28,255 nucleotides of DNA from CAYLRF01 sp964385995 (GTDB lineage: Bacteria; Bacillota; Clostridia; Lachnospirales; Lachnospiraceae): NCBI GenBank assembly GCA_964385995.1, contig CAYLRF010000018.1, positions 1 through 28,255 on the forward strand. Reading direction: 5' to 3'. The position numbers and the translations under genes were made by a program. The number at the start of each line of letters is the position of its first letter. Position 1 is the first letter of the stretch. Below are positions 1 to 9,232 of the stretch, one piece after another. The notes under the pieces are model-generated. The model was not told where the DNA came from and ran no database searches. It was given only the letters and a program-made list of their open reading frames with translations.

Positions 1-3000
1 GGGACGGTCTTTTCTGCGAGAGGATATTCGGACCCAGTAAGGACTGGGAGTGCCACTGCGGCAAATATAAAAAGATCCGCTATAAGGGCGTGATCTGCGA
101 CCGCTGCGGCGTGGAAGTGACGAAGGCGAGCGTGAGACGAGAGCGCATGGGACATATTTCCCTCGCGGCGCCGGTGTCGCATATATGGTATTTTAAGGGT
201 ATTCCCAGCCGCATGGGACTCATACTTGATTTGTCGCCGAGGATACTGGAGAAAGTTCTTTATTTCGCGTCTTACATAGTGCTTGATCCCGGAGATACGC
301 CGCTTCTTTATAAACAGATGCTAAGTGAGCAGGAGTATCAGGAGGCGAGGCAGGCGTACGGGGATTCTTTCAGAGCCGGGATGGGCGCCGAGGCCATAGA
401 AGAGTTGCTTTGCGCCATAGATCTTCAGAAGGAACACGATGAGCTTAAGGAAGAACTGCGCGACGCGACGGGCCAGAAGAAAACCCGTATCGTCAAGAGA
501 CTCGAGGTGTTTGAGGCGTTCTTAAATTCAGGCAACAAGCCCGAGTGGATGATCTTAAACGTCATCCCCGTCATCCCGCCGGATCTGCGGCCCATGGTGC
601 AGCTGGACGGAGGAAGGTTCGCGACAAGCGATTTAAATGATCTCTACCGCAGAATCATAAACAGAAACAACAGATTAAAGAAGCTCCTCGAACTGGGCGC
701 ACCCGAGATCATAATCCGCAACGAGAAGAGAATGCTTCAGGAGGCCGTGGACTCGCTTATAGATAACGGCCGCAAGGGACGCGCCGTGACGGGGCCGGGG
801 AACCGCGCCTTAAAGAGCCTTTCGGACATGCTTAAGGGGAAATCCGGGCGTTTCCGTCAGAATCTTCTCGGAAAGCGCGTTGATTACTCGGGCCGTTCCG
901 TCATCGTCGTGGGACCGGAGCTTAAGATTTACCAATGCGGACTTCCGAAGGAGATGGCGGTCGAGCTGTTTAAGCCTTTCGTCATGAAGGAACTCGTGGC
1001 GAGGGGACTGGCTCAAAATATAAAGAGCGCCAAGAAGATGGTTGAGAGAATGCAGCCCGAGGTGTGGGACGTGCTTGAGGAAGTCATAAAAGAGCATCCC
1101 GTCATGCTGAACCGCGCCCCGACGCTTCACAGGCTCGGCATACAGGCCTTCGAGCCGATACTGGTGGAGGGTAAGGCGATAAAGCTTCATCCGCTCGTCT
1201 GCACCGCATACAACGCCGATTTCGACGGCGATCAGATGGCGGTTCACCTGCCGCTCTCGGTGGAGGCGCAGGCCGAGTGCCGCTTCCTTATGCTTTCGCC
1301 GAACAACCTGTTAAAGCCCTCCGACGGCGGACCCGTGGCCGTGCCTTCGCAGGATATGGTTCTGGGTGTGTATTACCTCACGCAGGAGAGAGAGGACGCT
1401 CTCGGAGAGGGACGCATTTTTAAAGATATAAACGAGGCCATACTCGCGAATGAGAACGGTCTGCTTTCCCTTCACGCACGTATCAAGGTGAGAAGAACCG
1501 GGAAGGTGGACGGCGCGGTAAAGACGGCCGTCGTGCAGACTACGCTCGGGAGGCTCCTTTTTAACGAGGTAATCCCGCAGGATCTGGGATTCGTGGACAG
1601 ATCGGTTCCGGGCAACGAGCTGTTGCCGGAGATAGATTTTCTGGTTGATAAGAAGCGCACCAAGGATATCCTGCAGAGAGTCATAAATATTCACGGGGCC
1701 ACGGTGACCGCCGAGGTATTGGATAATATCAAGGACATGGGTTACAAATATTCCACGAAAGCGGCCATGACGGTGTCCATTTCCGAGATGGTCGTGCCTC
1801 CCGAGAAACCGAAGCTCATCGGTGAGGCTCAGGAGACCGTGGACCGTATCACGAAGAACTATAAGCGAGGCCTTATCACCGAGGAAGAGCGTTATAAAGA
1901 GGTCGTGGAGACCTGGAGAGATACCGACGAGAAACTGACCAAGGTTTTGATGGACGGTCTTGACAAATACAACAATATTTACATGATGGCGGATTCGGGC
2001 GCCCGCGGTTCCGACAAGCAGATAAAGCAGCTCGCCGGCATGAGAGGTCTTATGGCCGACACGACGGGACATACGATAGAGCTGCCCATTAAGTCAAACT
2101 TCCGCGAAGGTCTGGACGTGCTCGAGTATTTCATGAGCGCCCACGGAGCGAGGAAAGGTCTTTCCGATACCGCGCTTCGTACCGCCGACTCGGGCTACCT
2201 CACAAGAAGGCTGGTCGATGTGTCGCAGGAGCTCAGTATCCGAGAGGTTGACTGCTGCGAGGGGCACGAGGACGAAGAGATCCCCGGTATGGAAGTTTCC
2301 GCCTTCATGGACGGCAATGAGGAGATAGAAAGCCTAAGGGAGCGTATCGTCGGAAGATATTCATGCGAGACCATCCGCGACGCCGACGGCAATGTGCTCG
2401 TGGAGACCAATCACATGATCACCCCCGCCGGAGCCGACGCCATCGTATCCAAAGGCGTGGATAAGGAAGGTCGGCCGATTAAGACGGTCAGGATCCGCAC
2501 GGCGCTCACCTGCAAGTCGAGAATAGGCATTTGCGCTAAATGCTACGGCGCGAACATGGCGACGGGCGAGCCGGTTCAGGTAGGCGAGCCGGTAGGTATC
2601 ATAGCGGCGCAGTCGATAGGCGAGCCCGGTACGCAGCTTACCATGAGAACCTTCCACGTCGGAGGCGTGGCGGGCGGCGACATCACGCAGGGTCTTCCCC
2701 GTGTCGAGGAGCTTTTCGAGGCGAGAAAGCCGAAGGGACTCGCGATCATCACGGAATTCGCGGGGACGGCGACCGTGAGCGACACGAAAAAGAAGCGCGA
2801 GGTCATCGTTACCGACAAGGAAACCGGACAGACCAAGACGTACCTTATCCCTTACGGTTCCAGACTGAAGATCGAGGACGGAGCGGAGCTTGAAGCGGGC
2901 GATGAGCTTACGGAAGGAAGCGTGAATCCTCACGACATCCTGAAAATCAAGGGCCTTCGCGCTGTGCAGGACTACATGATGCACGAGGTGCAGAGAGTTT

Positions 3001-3539
3001 ACCGTCTGCAGGGCGTGGAAATCAACGACAAGCACATAGAGTTAATCATCCACCAGATGTTAAAGAAAGTGCGCATAGACAAGCACGGAGACTCTTCGTT
3101 CCTGCCGGGAGCGCTGGTAGATATAGGCGAGTATGAGGATCAAAACAAGAAGCTGGAGGAGGAAGGAAAGGAGCCGGCTGTAGGTGAGCCGGTACTTCAG
3201 GGCATTACGAAAGCCGCTCTCGCCACGAACTCGTTCCTGTCGGCGGCCTCATTCCAGGAGACCACGAAGGTACTTACCGACGCCGCCATAAAAGGCAAGG
3301 TCGATCCGTTAATCGGACTTAAGGAAAATGTCATCATCGGAAAACTCATCCCGGTCGGCACCGGCATGAGAGAGTACAGGGACGTGAAGCTTAATACGGA
3401 CGAAGAGCCGGAGGAGACGCTCATCATCGAGGATGAGGGCAGCACTGATGAGGGCGGCTCAGATGAAGGGGCGAAGACGGAAGGCGACACTGACGCAGGT
3501 CCCGTCATAATCGACGAAGGAGAATCTGCCGCCGAGTAA
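1..3539 (+). CDS. rpoC: DNA-directed RNA polymerase subunit beta' (5' end outside window)
   Basis: Largest catalytic subunit of RNA polymerase. The frame is open from the first bases: codons from position 3 already read DGLFCERIFGP, so the GTG at 90 is internal and the gene starts upstream of the window. The N-terminal zinc site is visible as CHC (codons 51 and 57) plus CDRC (96 to 107). The catalytic magnesium motif NADFDGD is at 1212-1232. The second zinc site has the C-x6-C-x2-C part at 2511-2543, and the trigger-loop stretch LTMRTFH is near 2640. The protein ends in a long acidic tail rich in Glu, Asp and Gly (about 3400-3536). This is not part of the catalytic core and looks lineage-specific. 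rpoB presumably lies just upstream, and the str operon follows after 175 bp. Identification is certain; only the N-terminus is missing. Confidence 0.98.
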   Translation, partial: DGLFCERIFGPSKDWECHCGKYKKIRYKGVICDRCGVEVTKASVRRERMGHISLAAPVSHIWYFKGIPSRMGLILDLSPRILEKVLYFASYIVLDPGDTPLLYKQMLSEQEYQEARQAYGDSFRAGMGAEAIEELLCAIDLQKEHDELKEELRDATGQKKTRIVKRLEVFEAFLNSGNKPEWMILNVIPVIPPDLRPMVQLDGGRFATSDLNDLYRRIINRNNRLKKLLELGAPEIIIRNEKRMLQEAVDSLIDNGRKGRAVTGPGNRALKSLSDMLKGKSGRFRQNLLGKRVDYSGRSVIVVGPELKIYQCGLPKEMAVELFKPFVMKELVARGLAQNIKSAKKMVERMQPEVWDVLEEVIKEHPVMLNRAPTLHRLGIQAFEPILVEGKAIKLHPLVCTAYNADFDGDQMAVHLPLSVEAQAECRFLMLSPNNLLKPSDGGPVAVPSQDMVLGVYYLTQEREDALGEGRIFKDINEAILANENGLLSLHARIKVRRTGKVDGAVKTAVVQTTLGRLLFNEVIPQDLGFVDRSVPGNELLPEIDFLVDKKRTKDILQRVINIHGATVTAEVLDNIKDMGYKYSTKAAMTVSISEMVVPPEKPKLIGEAQETVDRITKNYKRGLITEEERYKEVVETWRDTDEKLTKVLMDGLDKYNNIYMMADSGARGSDKQIKQLAGMRGLMADTTGHTIELPIKSNFREGLDVLEYFMSAHGARKGLSDTALRTADSGYLTRRLVDVSQELSIREVDCCEGHEDEEIPGMEVSAFMDGNEEIESLRERIVGRYSCETIRDADGNVLVETNHMITPAGADAIVSKGVDKEGRPIKTVRIRTALTCKSRIGICAKCYGANMATGEPVQVGEPVGIIAAQSIGEPGTQLTMRTFHVGGVAGGDITQGLPRVEELFEARKPKGLAIITEFAGTATVSDTKKKREVIVTDKETGQTKTYLIPYGSRLKIEDGAELEAGDELTEGSVNPHDILKIKGLRAVQDYMMHEVQRVYRLQGVEINDKHIELIIHQMLKKVRIDKHGDSSFLPGALVDIGEYEDQNKKLEEEGKEPAVGEPVLQGITKAALATNSFLSAASFQETTKVLTDAAIKGKVDPLIGLKENVIIGKLIPVGTGMREYRDVKLNTDEEPEETLIIEDEGSTDEGGSDEGAKTEGDTDAGPVIIDEGESAAE

Positions 3540-3632
3540 TCCGAACCCGCCGACGTTAAGGGCAAACCGAAGTGGAGTGTCGTAAATAGTAACGCCGTGT
3601 AGGGCGCCGGAAGGCGACGCCGAAAATATACG

Positions 3633-3662
3633 TTGACGCGGCAATCACATCGGTGATAGAAT
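3633..3662 (+). promoter_or_regulatory. Probable sigma-A promoter of the str operon
   Basis: TTGACG (3633-3638) and TAGAAT (3657-3662) are separated by 18 bp, each one base from consensus. They lie in the rpoC-rpsL gap about 50 bp before the rpsL start. This would let rpsL-rpsG-fusA be transcribed separately from rpoBC. Inferred from sequence only. Confidence 0.6.
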
Positions 3663-3714
3663 ACCGACGCGTTTCGCGTAAGCAACCGAAAAACCGAAGC
3701 AGGAGGTGAAGAAA

Positions 3715-4137
3715 ATGCCGACATTTAATCAGTTGGTAAGGAAAGGACGCAAAAGTGCCGTAAAGAAATCCACGGCTCCGGCGCTGCTTAAGGGGTATAA
3801 TTCCCTGAAGAGAAAAGCGACCGACGTCACGGCTCCCCAGAAGAGAGGCGTGTGCACGGCGGTGAAGACCGCGACGCCGAAGAAGCCCAATTCCGCGCTC
3901 AGAAAGATCGCGAGGGTCCGTCTCTCAAACGGCATCGAGGTGACAAGCTACATCCCCGGGGAAGGCCACAACCTTCAGGAGCACAGCGTTGTTCTCATCC
4001 GGGGCGGCAGGGTTAAGGATTTACCCGGTACCAGATATCACGTCATCCGAGGCACCCTGGATACGGCGGGTGTCGCCAACAGAAAACAGGCGCGTTCCAA
4101 GTACGGTGCCAAACGGCCTAAAGAAACGAAGAAATAG
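3715..4137 (+). CDS. rpsL: 30S ribosomal protein S12
   Basis: Small-subunit protein at the decoding centre, 140 residues, the usual length. It begins MPTFNQLVRKGR and carries the family blocks KKPNSALRK, GHNLQEHS and PGTRYHVIRG. The lysine in the KKPNSA block, the position altered in many streptomycin-resistant mutants, is the normal residue. A GTG nine bases upstream at 3706 is in frame, but it overlaps the ribosome binding site AGGAGGTG (3701-3708), so the ATG at 3715 is chosen. It is the first gene of the str operon. A 202-bp spacer separates it from rpsG; I see no gene there, only a weak hairpin around 4229-4263. Confidence 0.97.
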   Translation: MPTFNQLVRKGRKSAVKKSTAPALLKGYNSLKRKATDVTAPQKRGVCTAVKTATPKKPNSALRKIARVRLSNGIEVTSYIPGEGHNLQEHSVVLIRGGRVKDLPGTRYHVIRGTLDTAGVANRKQARSKYGAKRPKETKK

Positions 4138-4339
4138 CGGCAGGCCGGGAGAAGTTGTTAAGTTAAAGGTTCGGGGCGATTAAGCGGCGCTCCGACAAGT
4201 CACGTAAGAACTGTGATTCCTGTAGGTTGCGGGAAGCTTATGGCGGATAAAGCCTGTCCCGCGCGAACACATGTCATGTAAGTTCGGATTATGTGAGTAC
4301 CTATGACTTAATTTTTTATTGATTAAGGAGGGAAGAGAC

Positions 4340-4810
4340 GTGCCACGTAAAGGACAGGTACAAAAAAGAGAAGTATTGGCGGATCCGGTGTACGCGAGCA
4401 AGACCGTCACGAAACTTATTAACGGCGTAATGCTCGACGGGAAAAAGGGTATCGCGCAAAAGATCGTGTACGGCGCGTTTGAGAAGGTGGAGGAAAAATC
4501 CGGGAAGCCCGCGCTGGAGGCGTTTGAGGAAGCTCTGGCAAACATCATGCCGGTGCTTGAGGTGAAGGCCAGACGTATAGGCGGCGCCACTTATCAGGTG
4601 CCGATCGAGGTCAGACCTGACAGAAGACAGACGTTGGCGCTTCGCTGGATCGTCCAGTATGCCCGAAAGAGGGGAGAGAAGACGATGCAGGACAAGCTCG
4701 CGGGTGAGATCCTTGACGCGATGAACAACACCGGGGCGTCCGTTAAGAAAAAAGAAGATATGCATAAGATGGCGGAGGCAAATAAAGCGTTTGCCCATTA
4801 CCGTTTCTGA
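4340..4810 (+). CDS. rpsG: 30S ribosomal protein S7
   Basis: Primary 16S rRNA-binding protein that nucleates assembly of the 30S head; 156 residues, the standard length. It starts MPRKGQVQKREV, and has the conserved blocks LINGVMLDGKK and GGATYQVPIEV, ending in the usual KAFAHYRF. The GTG at 4340 is the start: an AAGGAGGG ribosome binding site at 4325-4332 is well spaced from it. The upstream in-frame TTG at 4319 would place the start before that site and add seven residues not found in S7. fusA follows after 18 bp, so the two are co-transcribed. Confidence 0.97.
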   Translation: MPRKGQVQKREVLADPVYASKTVTKLINGVMLDGKKGIAQKIVYGAFEKVEEKSGKPALEAFEEALANIMPVLEVKARRIGGATYQVPIEVRPDRRQTLALRWIVQYARKRGEKTMQDKLAGEILDAMNNTGASVKKKEDMHKMAEANKAFAHYRF

Positions 4811-4828
4811 TCGTAGGGGGCGAATACT

Positions 4829-6943
4829 TTGGCTGAAAGACAATATCCGTTAGACAGGACCAGAAACATCGGTATAATGGCGCACATCGACGCAGGCAAG
4901 ACGACGGTGACGGAGCGAATCCTGTATTATACCGGTGTAAATCACAAGATCGGCGATACCCATGAGGGTACGGCGACCATGGACTGGATGGCCCAGGAGC
5001 AGGAGCGCGGGATCACGATTACGTCCGCCGCGACGACCTGCCACTGGACACTTCAGGAGCAGTGCAAGCCGAAAAAGGGCGCGCTGGAACACAGGATAAA
5101 TATTATCGACACCCCGGGACACGTGGACTTTACCGTCGAGGTGGAAAGGTCGCTTCGTGTGCTTGACGGCGCGGTCGGTGTCTTCTGCGCGAAGGGCGGT
5201 GTGGAGCCGCAGTCGGAAAATGTGTGGCGTCAGGCGGACACTTACAATGTTCCCCGTATGGCGTTTATCAACAAGATGGACATCCTCGGTGCGGATTTTT
5301 ACGGCGCGGTGGAGCAGATCCGCACGAAGCTCGGGAAAAACGCCATCTGCGTGCAGCTTCCCATAGGTAAGGAAGACGATTTCGTGGGCGTCATCGATCT
5401 GTTCGAGATGAAGGCCTACATTTATCATGACGAGAAGGGCGATGACATCACGGTCGAAGAGATCCCGGACGACATGAAGGAGCAGGCCGAGACATACCGC
5501 ACGGAGATGATTGAGAAAATCTGTGAGCTGGATGATGACCTCATGCTTCAATATCTGGAAGGCGATGAGCCGACGACAGAGGAGCTTAAGGCGGTTTTGC
5601 GAAAGGGCACCTGCTCGTGCGAGGCCGTACCCGTCTGCTGCGGATCGGCTTACCGCAATAAGGGCGTGCAAAAGCTTCTCGACGCGGTGATCGAGTATAT
5701 GCCGTCTCCGCTTGACATCGAGGCCATAAAGGGCGTGGATTTGGAAGGAAATGAGATCATCAGAAATTCTTCCGATGAAGAGCCTTTTTCCGCGCTGGTG
5801 TTTAAGATAATGACGGATCCGTTCGTCGGGAAGCTCGCGTACTTCAGAGTTTACTCGGGGACGCTGGACTCGGGCTCTTATGTGCTGAACGCGACTAAGA
5901 ATAAGAAGGAGCGCGTGGGGCGTATACTGCAAATGCACGCGAACAAGCGCGAGGAGCTGGATCGGGTCTACTCGGGAGATATCGCGGCGGCGATAGGTTT
6001 TAAGGCGTCCACCACGGGCGACACCATCTGCGAGGAAGAAAACCCGGTCATTCTGGAGTCGATGGAATTTCCGGAGCCGGTTATCGAGCTTGCGATCGAG
6101 CCCAAGACCAAGGCGTCGCAGGGGAAACTCGGCGAGTCGCTCGCGAAACTCGCGGAGGAGGATCCGACGTTTAGGGCGCATACGGATCCCGAGACCGGGC
6201 AGACGATCATCGCCGGCATGGGTGAGCTTCATCTGGAGATCATCGTGGACAGGCTCCTTCGTGAGTTTAAGGTCGAGGCGAACGTAGGCGCGCCTCAGGT
6301 GGCTTATAAGGAGACTATCACGAAGCCGGCCGACGTGGAGAGCAAATACATCAAGCAGACCGGCGGACGCGGACAGTACGGACACTGCAAGGTGCGCTTT
6401 GAGCCCATCGACGCGAACGCCGAGACGACGTACATATTCGAGTCGGAAGTCGTGGGCGGAGCCATTCCGAAAGAATACATCCCGAAGGTGGGCGAGGGTA
6501 TCGAGTCCGCGATGAAATCGGGTATTCTCGGGGGCTTCCCCGTGGTCGGAGTCAAGGCTGTGGTATACGACGGTTCCTACCATGAGGTCGACTCCAGCGA
6601 GATGGCCTTCCAGATAGCGGGTTCCATGGCTTTTAAGGACGCGATGGCGAAAGCCTCGCCGATACTTCTGGAGCCCATCATGAGAGTGGAGGTCACCATG
6701 CCGGAGGAATATATGGGCGATGTAATCGGCGATATCAACGGCCGGCGCGGGCGTATCGAGGGAATGGACGATCTGGGCGGAGGCAAAATCGTAAGGTGCT
6801 TCGTGCCGCTCGCGGAGATGTTCGGATATTCCACCGACCTTCGTTCGCGGACGCAGGGGCGCGGGAATTACTCCATGTTCTTTGACCGGTACGAGCCGGT
6901 GCCCAAGAGCGTGCAGGAGAAGGTGCTGTCGGAGAAGAAGTAA
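4829..6943 (+). CDS. fusA: Translation elongation factor G
   Basis: GTPase that drives ribosomal translocation and, with RRF, ribosome recycling; 704 residues. The start is a TTG at 4829, preceded by AGGGGG (4815-4820), giving MAERQYPLDRTRNIG. GTPase motifs are in order: AHIDAGKTT (G1), GITITSAATT (G2), DTPGH (G3) and NKMD (G4). Domain IV carries TGGRGQYGHCKV and the C-terminal domain IGDINGRRGRI. A short insertion, QCKPKKGALEHR, sits between G2 and G3; I remember this from Lachnospiraceae EF-G sequences. Third gene of the str operon. Long open frames on the opposite strand of this gene are codon-bias shadows. Confidence 0.98.
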   Translation: MAERQYPLDRTRNIGIMAHIDAGKTTVTERILYYTGVNHKIGDTHEGTATMDWMAQEQERGITITSAATTCHWTLQEQCKPKKGALEHRINIIDTPGHVDFTVEVERSLRVLDGAVGVFCAKGGVEPQSENVWRQADTYNVPRMAFINKMDILGADFYGAVEQIRTKLGKNAICVQLPIGKEDDFVGVIDLFEMKAYIYHDEKGDDITVEEIPDDMKEQAETYRTEMIEKICELDDDLMLQYLEGDEPTTEELKAVLRKGTCSCEAVPVCCGSAYRNKGVQKLLDAVIEYMPSPLDIEAIKGVDLEGNEIIRNSSDEEPFSALVFKIMTDPFVGKLAYFRVYSGTLDSGSYVLNATKNKKERVGRILQMHANKREELDRVYSGDIAAAIGFKASTTGDTICEEENPVILESMEFPEPVIELAIEPKTKASQGKLGESLAKLAEEDPTFRAHTDPETGQTIIAGMGELHLEIIVDRLLREFKVEANVGAPQVAYKETITKPADVESKYIKQTGGRGQYGHCKVRFEPIDANAETTYIFESEVVGGAIPKEYIPKVGEGIESAMKSGILGGFPVVGVKAVVYDGSYHEVDSSEMAFQIAGSMAFKDAMAKASPILLEPIMRVEVTMPEEYMGDVIGDINGRRGRIEGMDDLGGGKIVRCFVPLAEMFGYSTDLRSRTQGRGNYSMFFDRYEPVPKSVQEKVLSEKK

Positions 6944-6964
6944 GAGACGGACGGAAAAAAAGGC

Positions 6965-6993
6965 TTGAAAAAAGCCACGCCGTGCAATATAAT
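6965..6993 (+). promoter_or_regulatory. Strong sigma-A promoter of tuf
   Basis: TTGAAA (6965-6970), a 17-bp spacer and a perfect TATAAT (6988-6993) lie in the 118-bp fusA-tuf gap. The start codon is about 70 bp downstream. A separate promoter would allow EF-Tu to be made in excess over the rest of the operon. Confidence 0.75.
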
Positions 6994-7061
6994 CACATTA
7001 TTCTGTGAAAGGAAAAAGCACCGCCGTGAGCGGGCAACACATTTAAGGAGGATTTAAAGAG

Positions 7062-8258
7062 ATGGCAAAGGCTAAATTTGAGAGGACGAAACCGCACGCT
7101 AACATCGGTACCATCGGTCACGTTGACCATGGCAAGACTACGCTGACAGCGGCTATCACCAAGACGCTGGCACTTCGGGTCGGCGGACACAACGCCGAGG
7201 TGGCATTCGAGAATATCGATAAGGCTCCGGAGGAGAGGGAGCGCGGTATCACGATTTCCACGGCCCACGTGGAGTATGAGACCGAGAAGCGTCATTACGC
7301 TCACGTCGACTGCCCGGGACATGCCGATTACGTAAAGAACATGATCACCGGCGCGGCGCAGATGGACGGCGCGATCCTCGTGGTCGCGGCGACGGACGGC
7401 GTTATGGCACAGACCAGAGAGCACATTCTCTTGGCCCGTCAGGTCGGCGTGCCTTACATCGTGGTATTTATGAATAAGTGCGATATGGTAGACGACGAGG
7501 AGCTTTTAGAGCTCGTCGACATGGAGATCAGGGAGCTTCTTACCGAGTATGAGTTCCCGGGCGATGAGACACCTATCATCCGCGGCTCGGCTCTGAAGGC
7601 TCTGGAGGATCCCAGCGGCGAGTGGGGCGATAAGATCATGGAGCTTATGGACGCTGTCGATACATGGATACCGGATCCCCAGCGCGATACGGATAAGCCG
7701 TTCCTTATGCCCATAGAGGATATCTTCTCCATCACGGGTCGCGGCACGGTGGCTACGGGACGTGTGGAGAGAGGTACGCTTCGCGTGTCCGATGAAGTCG
7801 AGATCGTCGGACTTAAGGAAGAGAACCGCAAGGTGGTGGTCACCGGTATCGAGATGTTCCGCAAGCTTCTTGACGAGGCCCGCGCGGGTGACAATATCGG
7901 CGCGCTTCTTCGAGGCGTTCAGAGAGATGAGATCGAGAGAGGCCAGTGCCTTTGTAAGCCCGGCAGCGTAAAGTGCCACACGAAGTTCACCGCTCAAGTG
8001 TACGTGCTGACCAAGGACGAGGGCGGACGCCACACTCCTTTCTTCACGAACTACAGACCTCAGTTCTATTTCAGGACGACGGATGTTACCGGTGTTTGCA
8101 ACCTTCCCGAGGGGACGGAGATGTGTATGCCGGGCGATCACATCGAGATGACATGCGAGCTGATTCACTCCGTAGCTATGGAGGAAGGCCTTCGCTTCGC
8201 TATCCGTGAGGGCGGACGTACGGTAGGCTCGGGCGTGGTAAAGAACATACTTGAGTAA
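7062..8258 (+). CDS. tuf: Translation elongation factor Tu
   Basis: GTPase that delivers aminoacyl-tRNA to the ribosomal A site; 398 residues. GTPase motifs GHVDHGKT, DCPGH and NKCD are all intact, and GITISTAHVEYE marks switch I. Domain 2 has GRGTVATGRVERG, and domain 3 ends GRTVGSGVVKNILE. The ATG at 7062 follows AAGGAGG at 7045-7051 with normal spacing. Last gene of the str operon, with its own promoter just upstream. The sequence after the stop codon runs into a scaffold gap, so the immediate 3' side is uncertain. Confidence 0.98.
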   Translation: MAKAKFERTKPHANIGTIGHVDHGKTTLTAAITKTLALRVGGHNAEVAFENIDKAPEERERGITISTAHVEYETEKRHYAHVDCPGHADYVKNMITGAAQMDGAILVVAATDGVMAQTREHILLARQVGVPYIVVFMNKCDMVDDEELLELVDMEIRELLTEYEFPGDETPIIRGSALKALEDPSGEWGDKIMELMDAVDTWIPDPQRDTDKPFLMPIEDIFSITGRGTVATGRVERGTLRVSDEVEIVGLKEENRKVVVTGIEMFRKLLDEARAGDNIGALLRGVQRDEIERGQCLCKPGSVKCHTKFTAQVYVLTKDEGGRHTPFFTNYRPQFYFRTTDVTGVCNLPEGTEMCMPGDHIEMTCELIHSVAMEEGLRFAIREGGRTVGSGVVKNILE

Positions 8259-8287
8259 ATGAGCTAATCCATCTGCGAAGTTCGCGT

Positions 8288-8497
8288 GTGACAGGGTTCA
8301 AGCTATAAGGCGAGGACGTCGGTCGTCAGTACGGACGCGGGTNNNNNNNNNNNNNNNNNNNNNNNNNNNNNNNNNNNNNNNNNNNNNNNNNNNNNNNNNN
8401 NNNNNNNNNNNNNNNNNNNNNNNNNNNNNNNNNNNNNNNNNNGTGACAGGGTTCAAGCTATAAGGCGAGGACGTCGGTCGTCAGTACGGACGCGGGT
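8288..8497. other. Scaffold gap of 100 N flanked by an identical 55-bp sequence
   Basis: The run of N spans 8343-8442, exactly 100, a conventional placeholder length. The 55 bases before it (8288-8342) are identical to the 55 after it (8443-8497). Two contig ends sharing an exact 55-base overlap suggest an unmerged graph join at k=55. The true sequence then probably holds this segment once and no gap. A genuine direct repeat is the alternative. No gene is visible from 8259 to 8608. Confidence 0.8.
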
Positions 8498-8608
8498 TCA
8501 TGTGTTCTGCGTTTTATGTCGATTCGTCGTAATGCTTAGTTGTGGGCCCGCAACTTCCGGACCGACCGGGGTGAGGCAAAAGAAGCAGAGGAAATGATTG
8601 ATAAAGAG

Positions 8609-8643
8609 AAAGGCGTAAGTCCGGATGGGCTTACGCCTTTTTA
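8609..8643 (+). terminator. Rho-independent terminator after tuf
   Basis: An 11-bp perfect stem, AAAGGCGTAAG (8609-8619) with CTTACGCCTTT (8630-8640), has a 10-base loop and is followed by T residues. It ends the str operon transcript. If the adjacent gap is an artefact, it lies about 195 bp after the tuf stop. Confidence 0.8.
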
Positions 8644-9045
8644 AGTGACGCACAGACAAATACAGCTGTTATATTCTCTTAGGATTGAAGCTGTTGATCA
8701 CAGCACAAAACTGTGATGATCAAACATACCCGCACCCGCACCGATGATATCCTCGGCTTTGAGTTCGCTGAACACGTCATAACAACACGGTGATGATCGA
8801 ATACCCGTGTGGCATGACGCGGACGCCGGGCGCGTTGATGAAACATTCGGGCAGATAGTTAAGTAATATAAATGCGTCGCCGCCGCGGTCTCAAGTTGCC
8901 GCTTTTTATCTTTCACGATCTTTCTGACGGATGGACGGTTTTGATGGTAGCCCCGGCAATGACTGTGGTCACCCCGTCCTGTATTGGTGTCAGCTCGGGT
9001 AATGTATTGACCACAGTCGATGACAGTCAGCCTTACAGCCGGCCC
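8644..9045. repeat. Gene-free stretch with degenerate echoes of the FeoB-associated gene
   Basis: No credible gene is seen. Positions 8881-8930 closely match 9079-9128, the part of the neighbouring minus-strand gene that encodes its basic linker (VRKIVKDKK) and start of the Cys-rich tail; the last ~36 bases are nearly identical. Positions about 8944-8978 and 9010-9045 weakly match the Cys-rich tail itself. Another pair, near 8705 and 8782, shares GTGATGATC and flanking bases. The stretch looks like decayed tandem copies of the gene's 3' half, with reading frames broken. Confidence 0.6.
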
Positions 9046-9210
9046 CTAGTGGCAGCCGGAGCAATGACCGCAGTCACCGCCGCAGTCGGAGCTGCCGCTT
9101 TTCTTATCTTTCACGATCTTTCTGACGGCCAGTACGATGACCGCCAGCACCACAAGTCCCACTATGATGGTTCCCAGATTCTTCTGAAGGAAGGTGAGCA
9201 TTATTTTCAT
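9046..9210 (-). CDS. FeoB-associated Cys-rich membrane protein
   Basis: A 54-residue peptide. It starts MKIMLTFLQKN at 9210 after an AAGGAGGAATG-type ribosome binding site (9211-9220). A single hydrophobic segment (about residues 13-29, GTIIVGLVVLAVIVLAV) is followed by a basic stretch RKIVKDKK and a tail with four cysteines, CGGDCGHCSGC, ending in His. This is the layout of the small proteins commonly found beside feoB in Firmicutes. They are thought to assist ferrous iron transport, perhaps by binding iron at the membrane, but their role is not established. It is the last gene of the feo operon, 152 bp after feoB. Partial decayed copies of its 3' half follow it. Confidence 0.88.
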   Translation of the reverse strand: MKIMLTFLQKNLGTIIVGLVVLAVIVLAVRKIVKDKKSGSSDCGGDCGHCSGCH

Positions 9211-9232
9211 TCCTCCTTTTCACTATGTTTAC

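Noticed and set aside
4850..6583. 577-codon open frame on the minus strand opposite fusA
   Set aside because: Its translation is Arg/His/Leu-rich with no recognisable domain, and fusA on the other strand is certain. Strong codon bias in fusA keeps the opposite frame open. The same applies to minus-strand frames under rpoC and tuf.
8288..8497. Attachment sites or a mobile element flanked by 55-bp direct repeats
   Set aside because: The only sequence between the copies is the 100-N placeholder, and no integrase or transposase is nearby. An assembly overlap is the simpler explanation.
8698..8916. 72-codon minus-strand ORF starting MKDKKRQLE
   Set aside because: Its start is the decayed copy of the FeoB-associated gene's linker, and the rest has no family resemblance. 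Treated as repeat debris.
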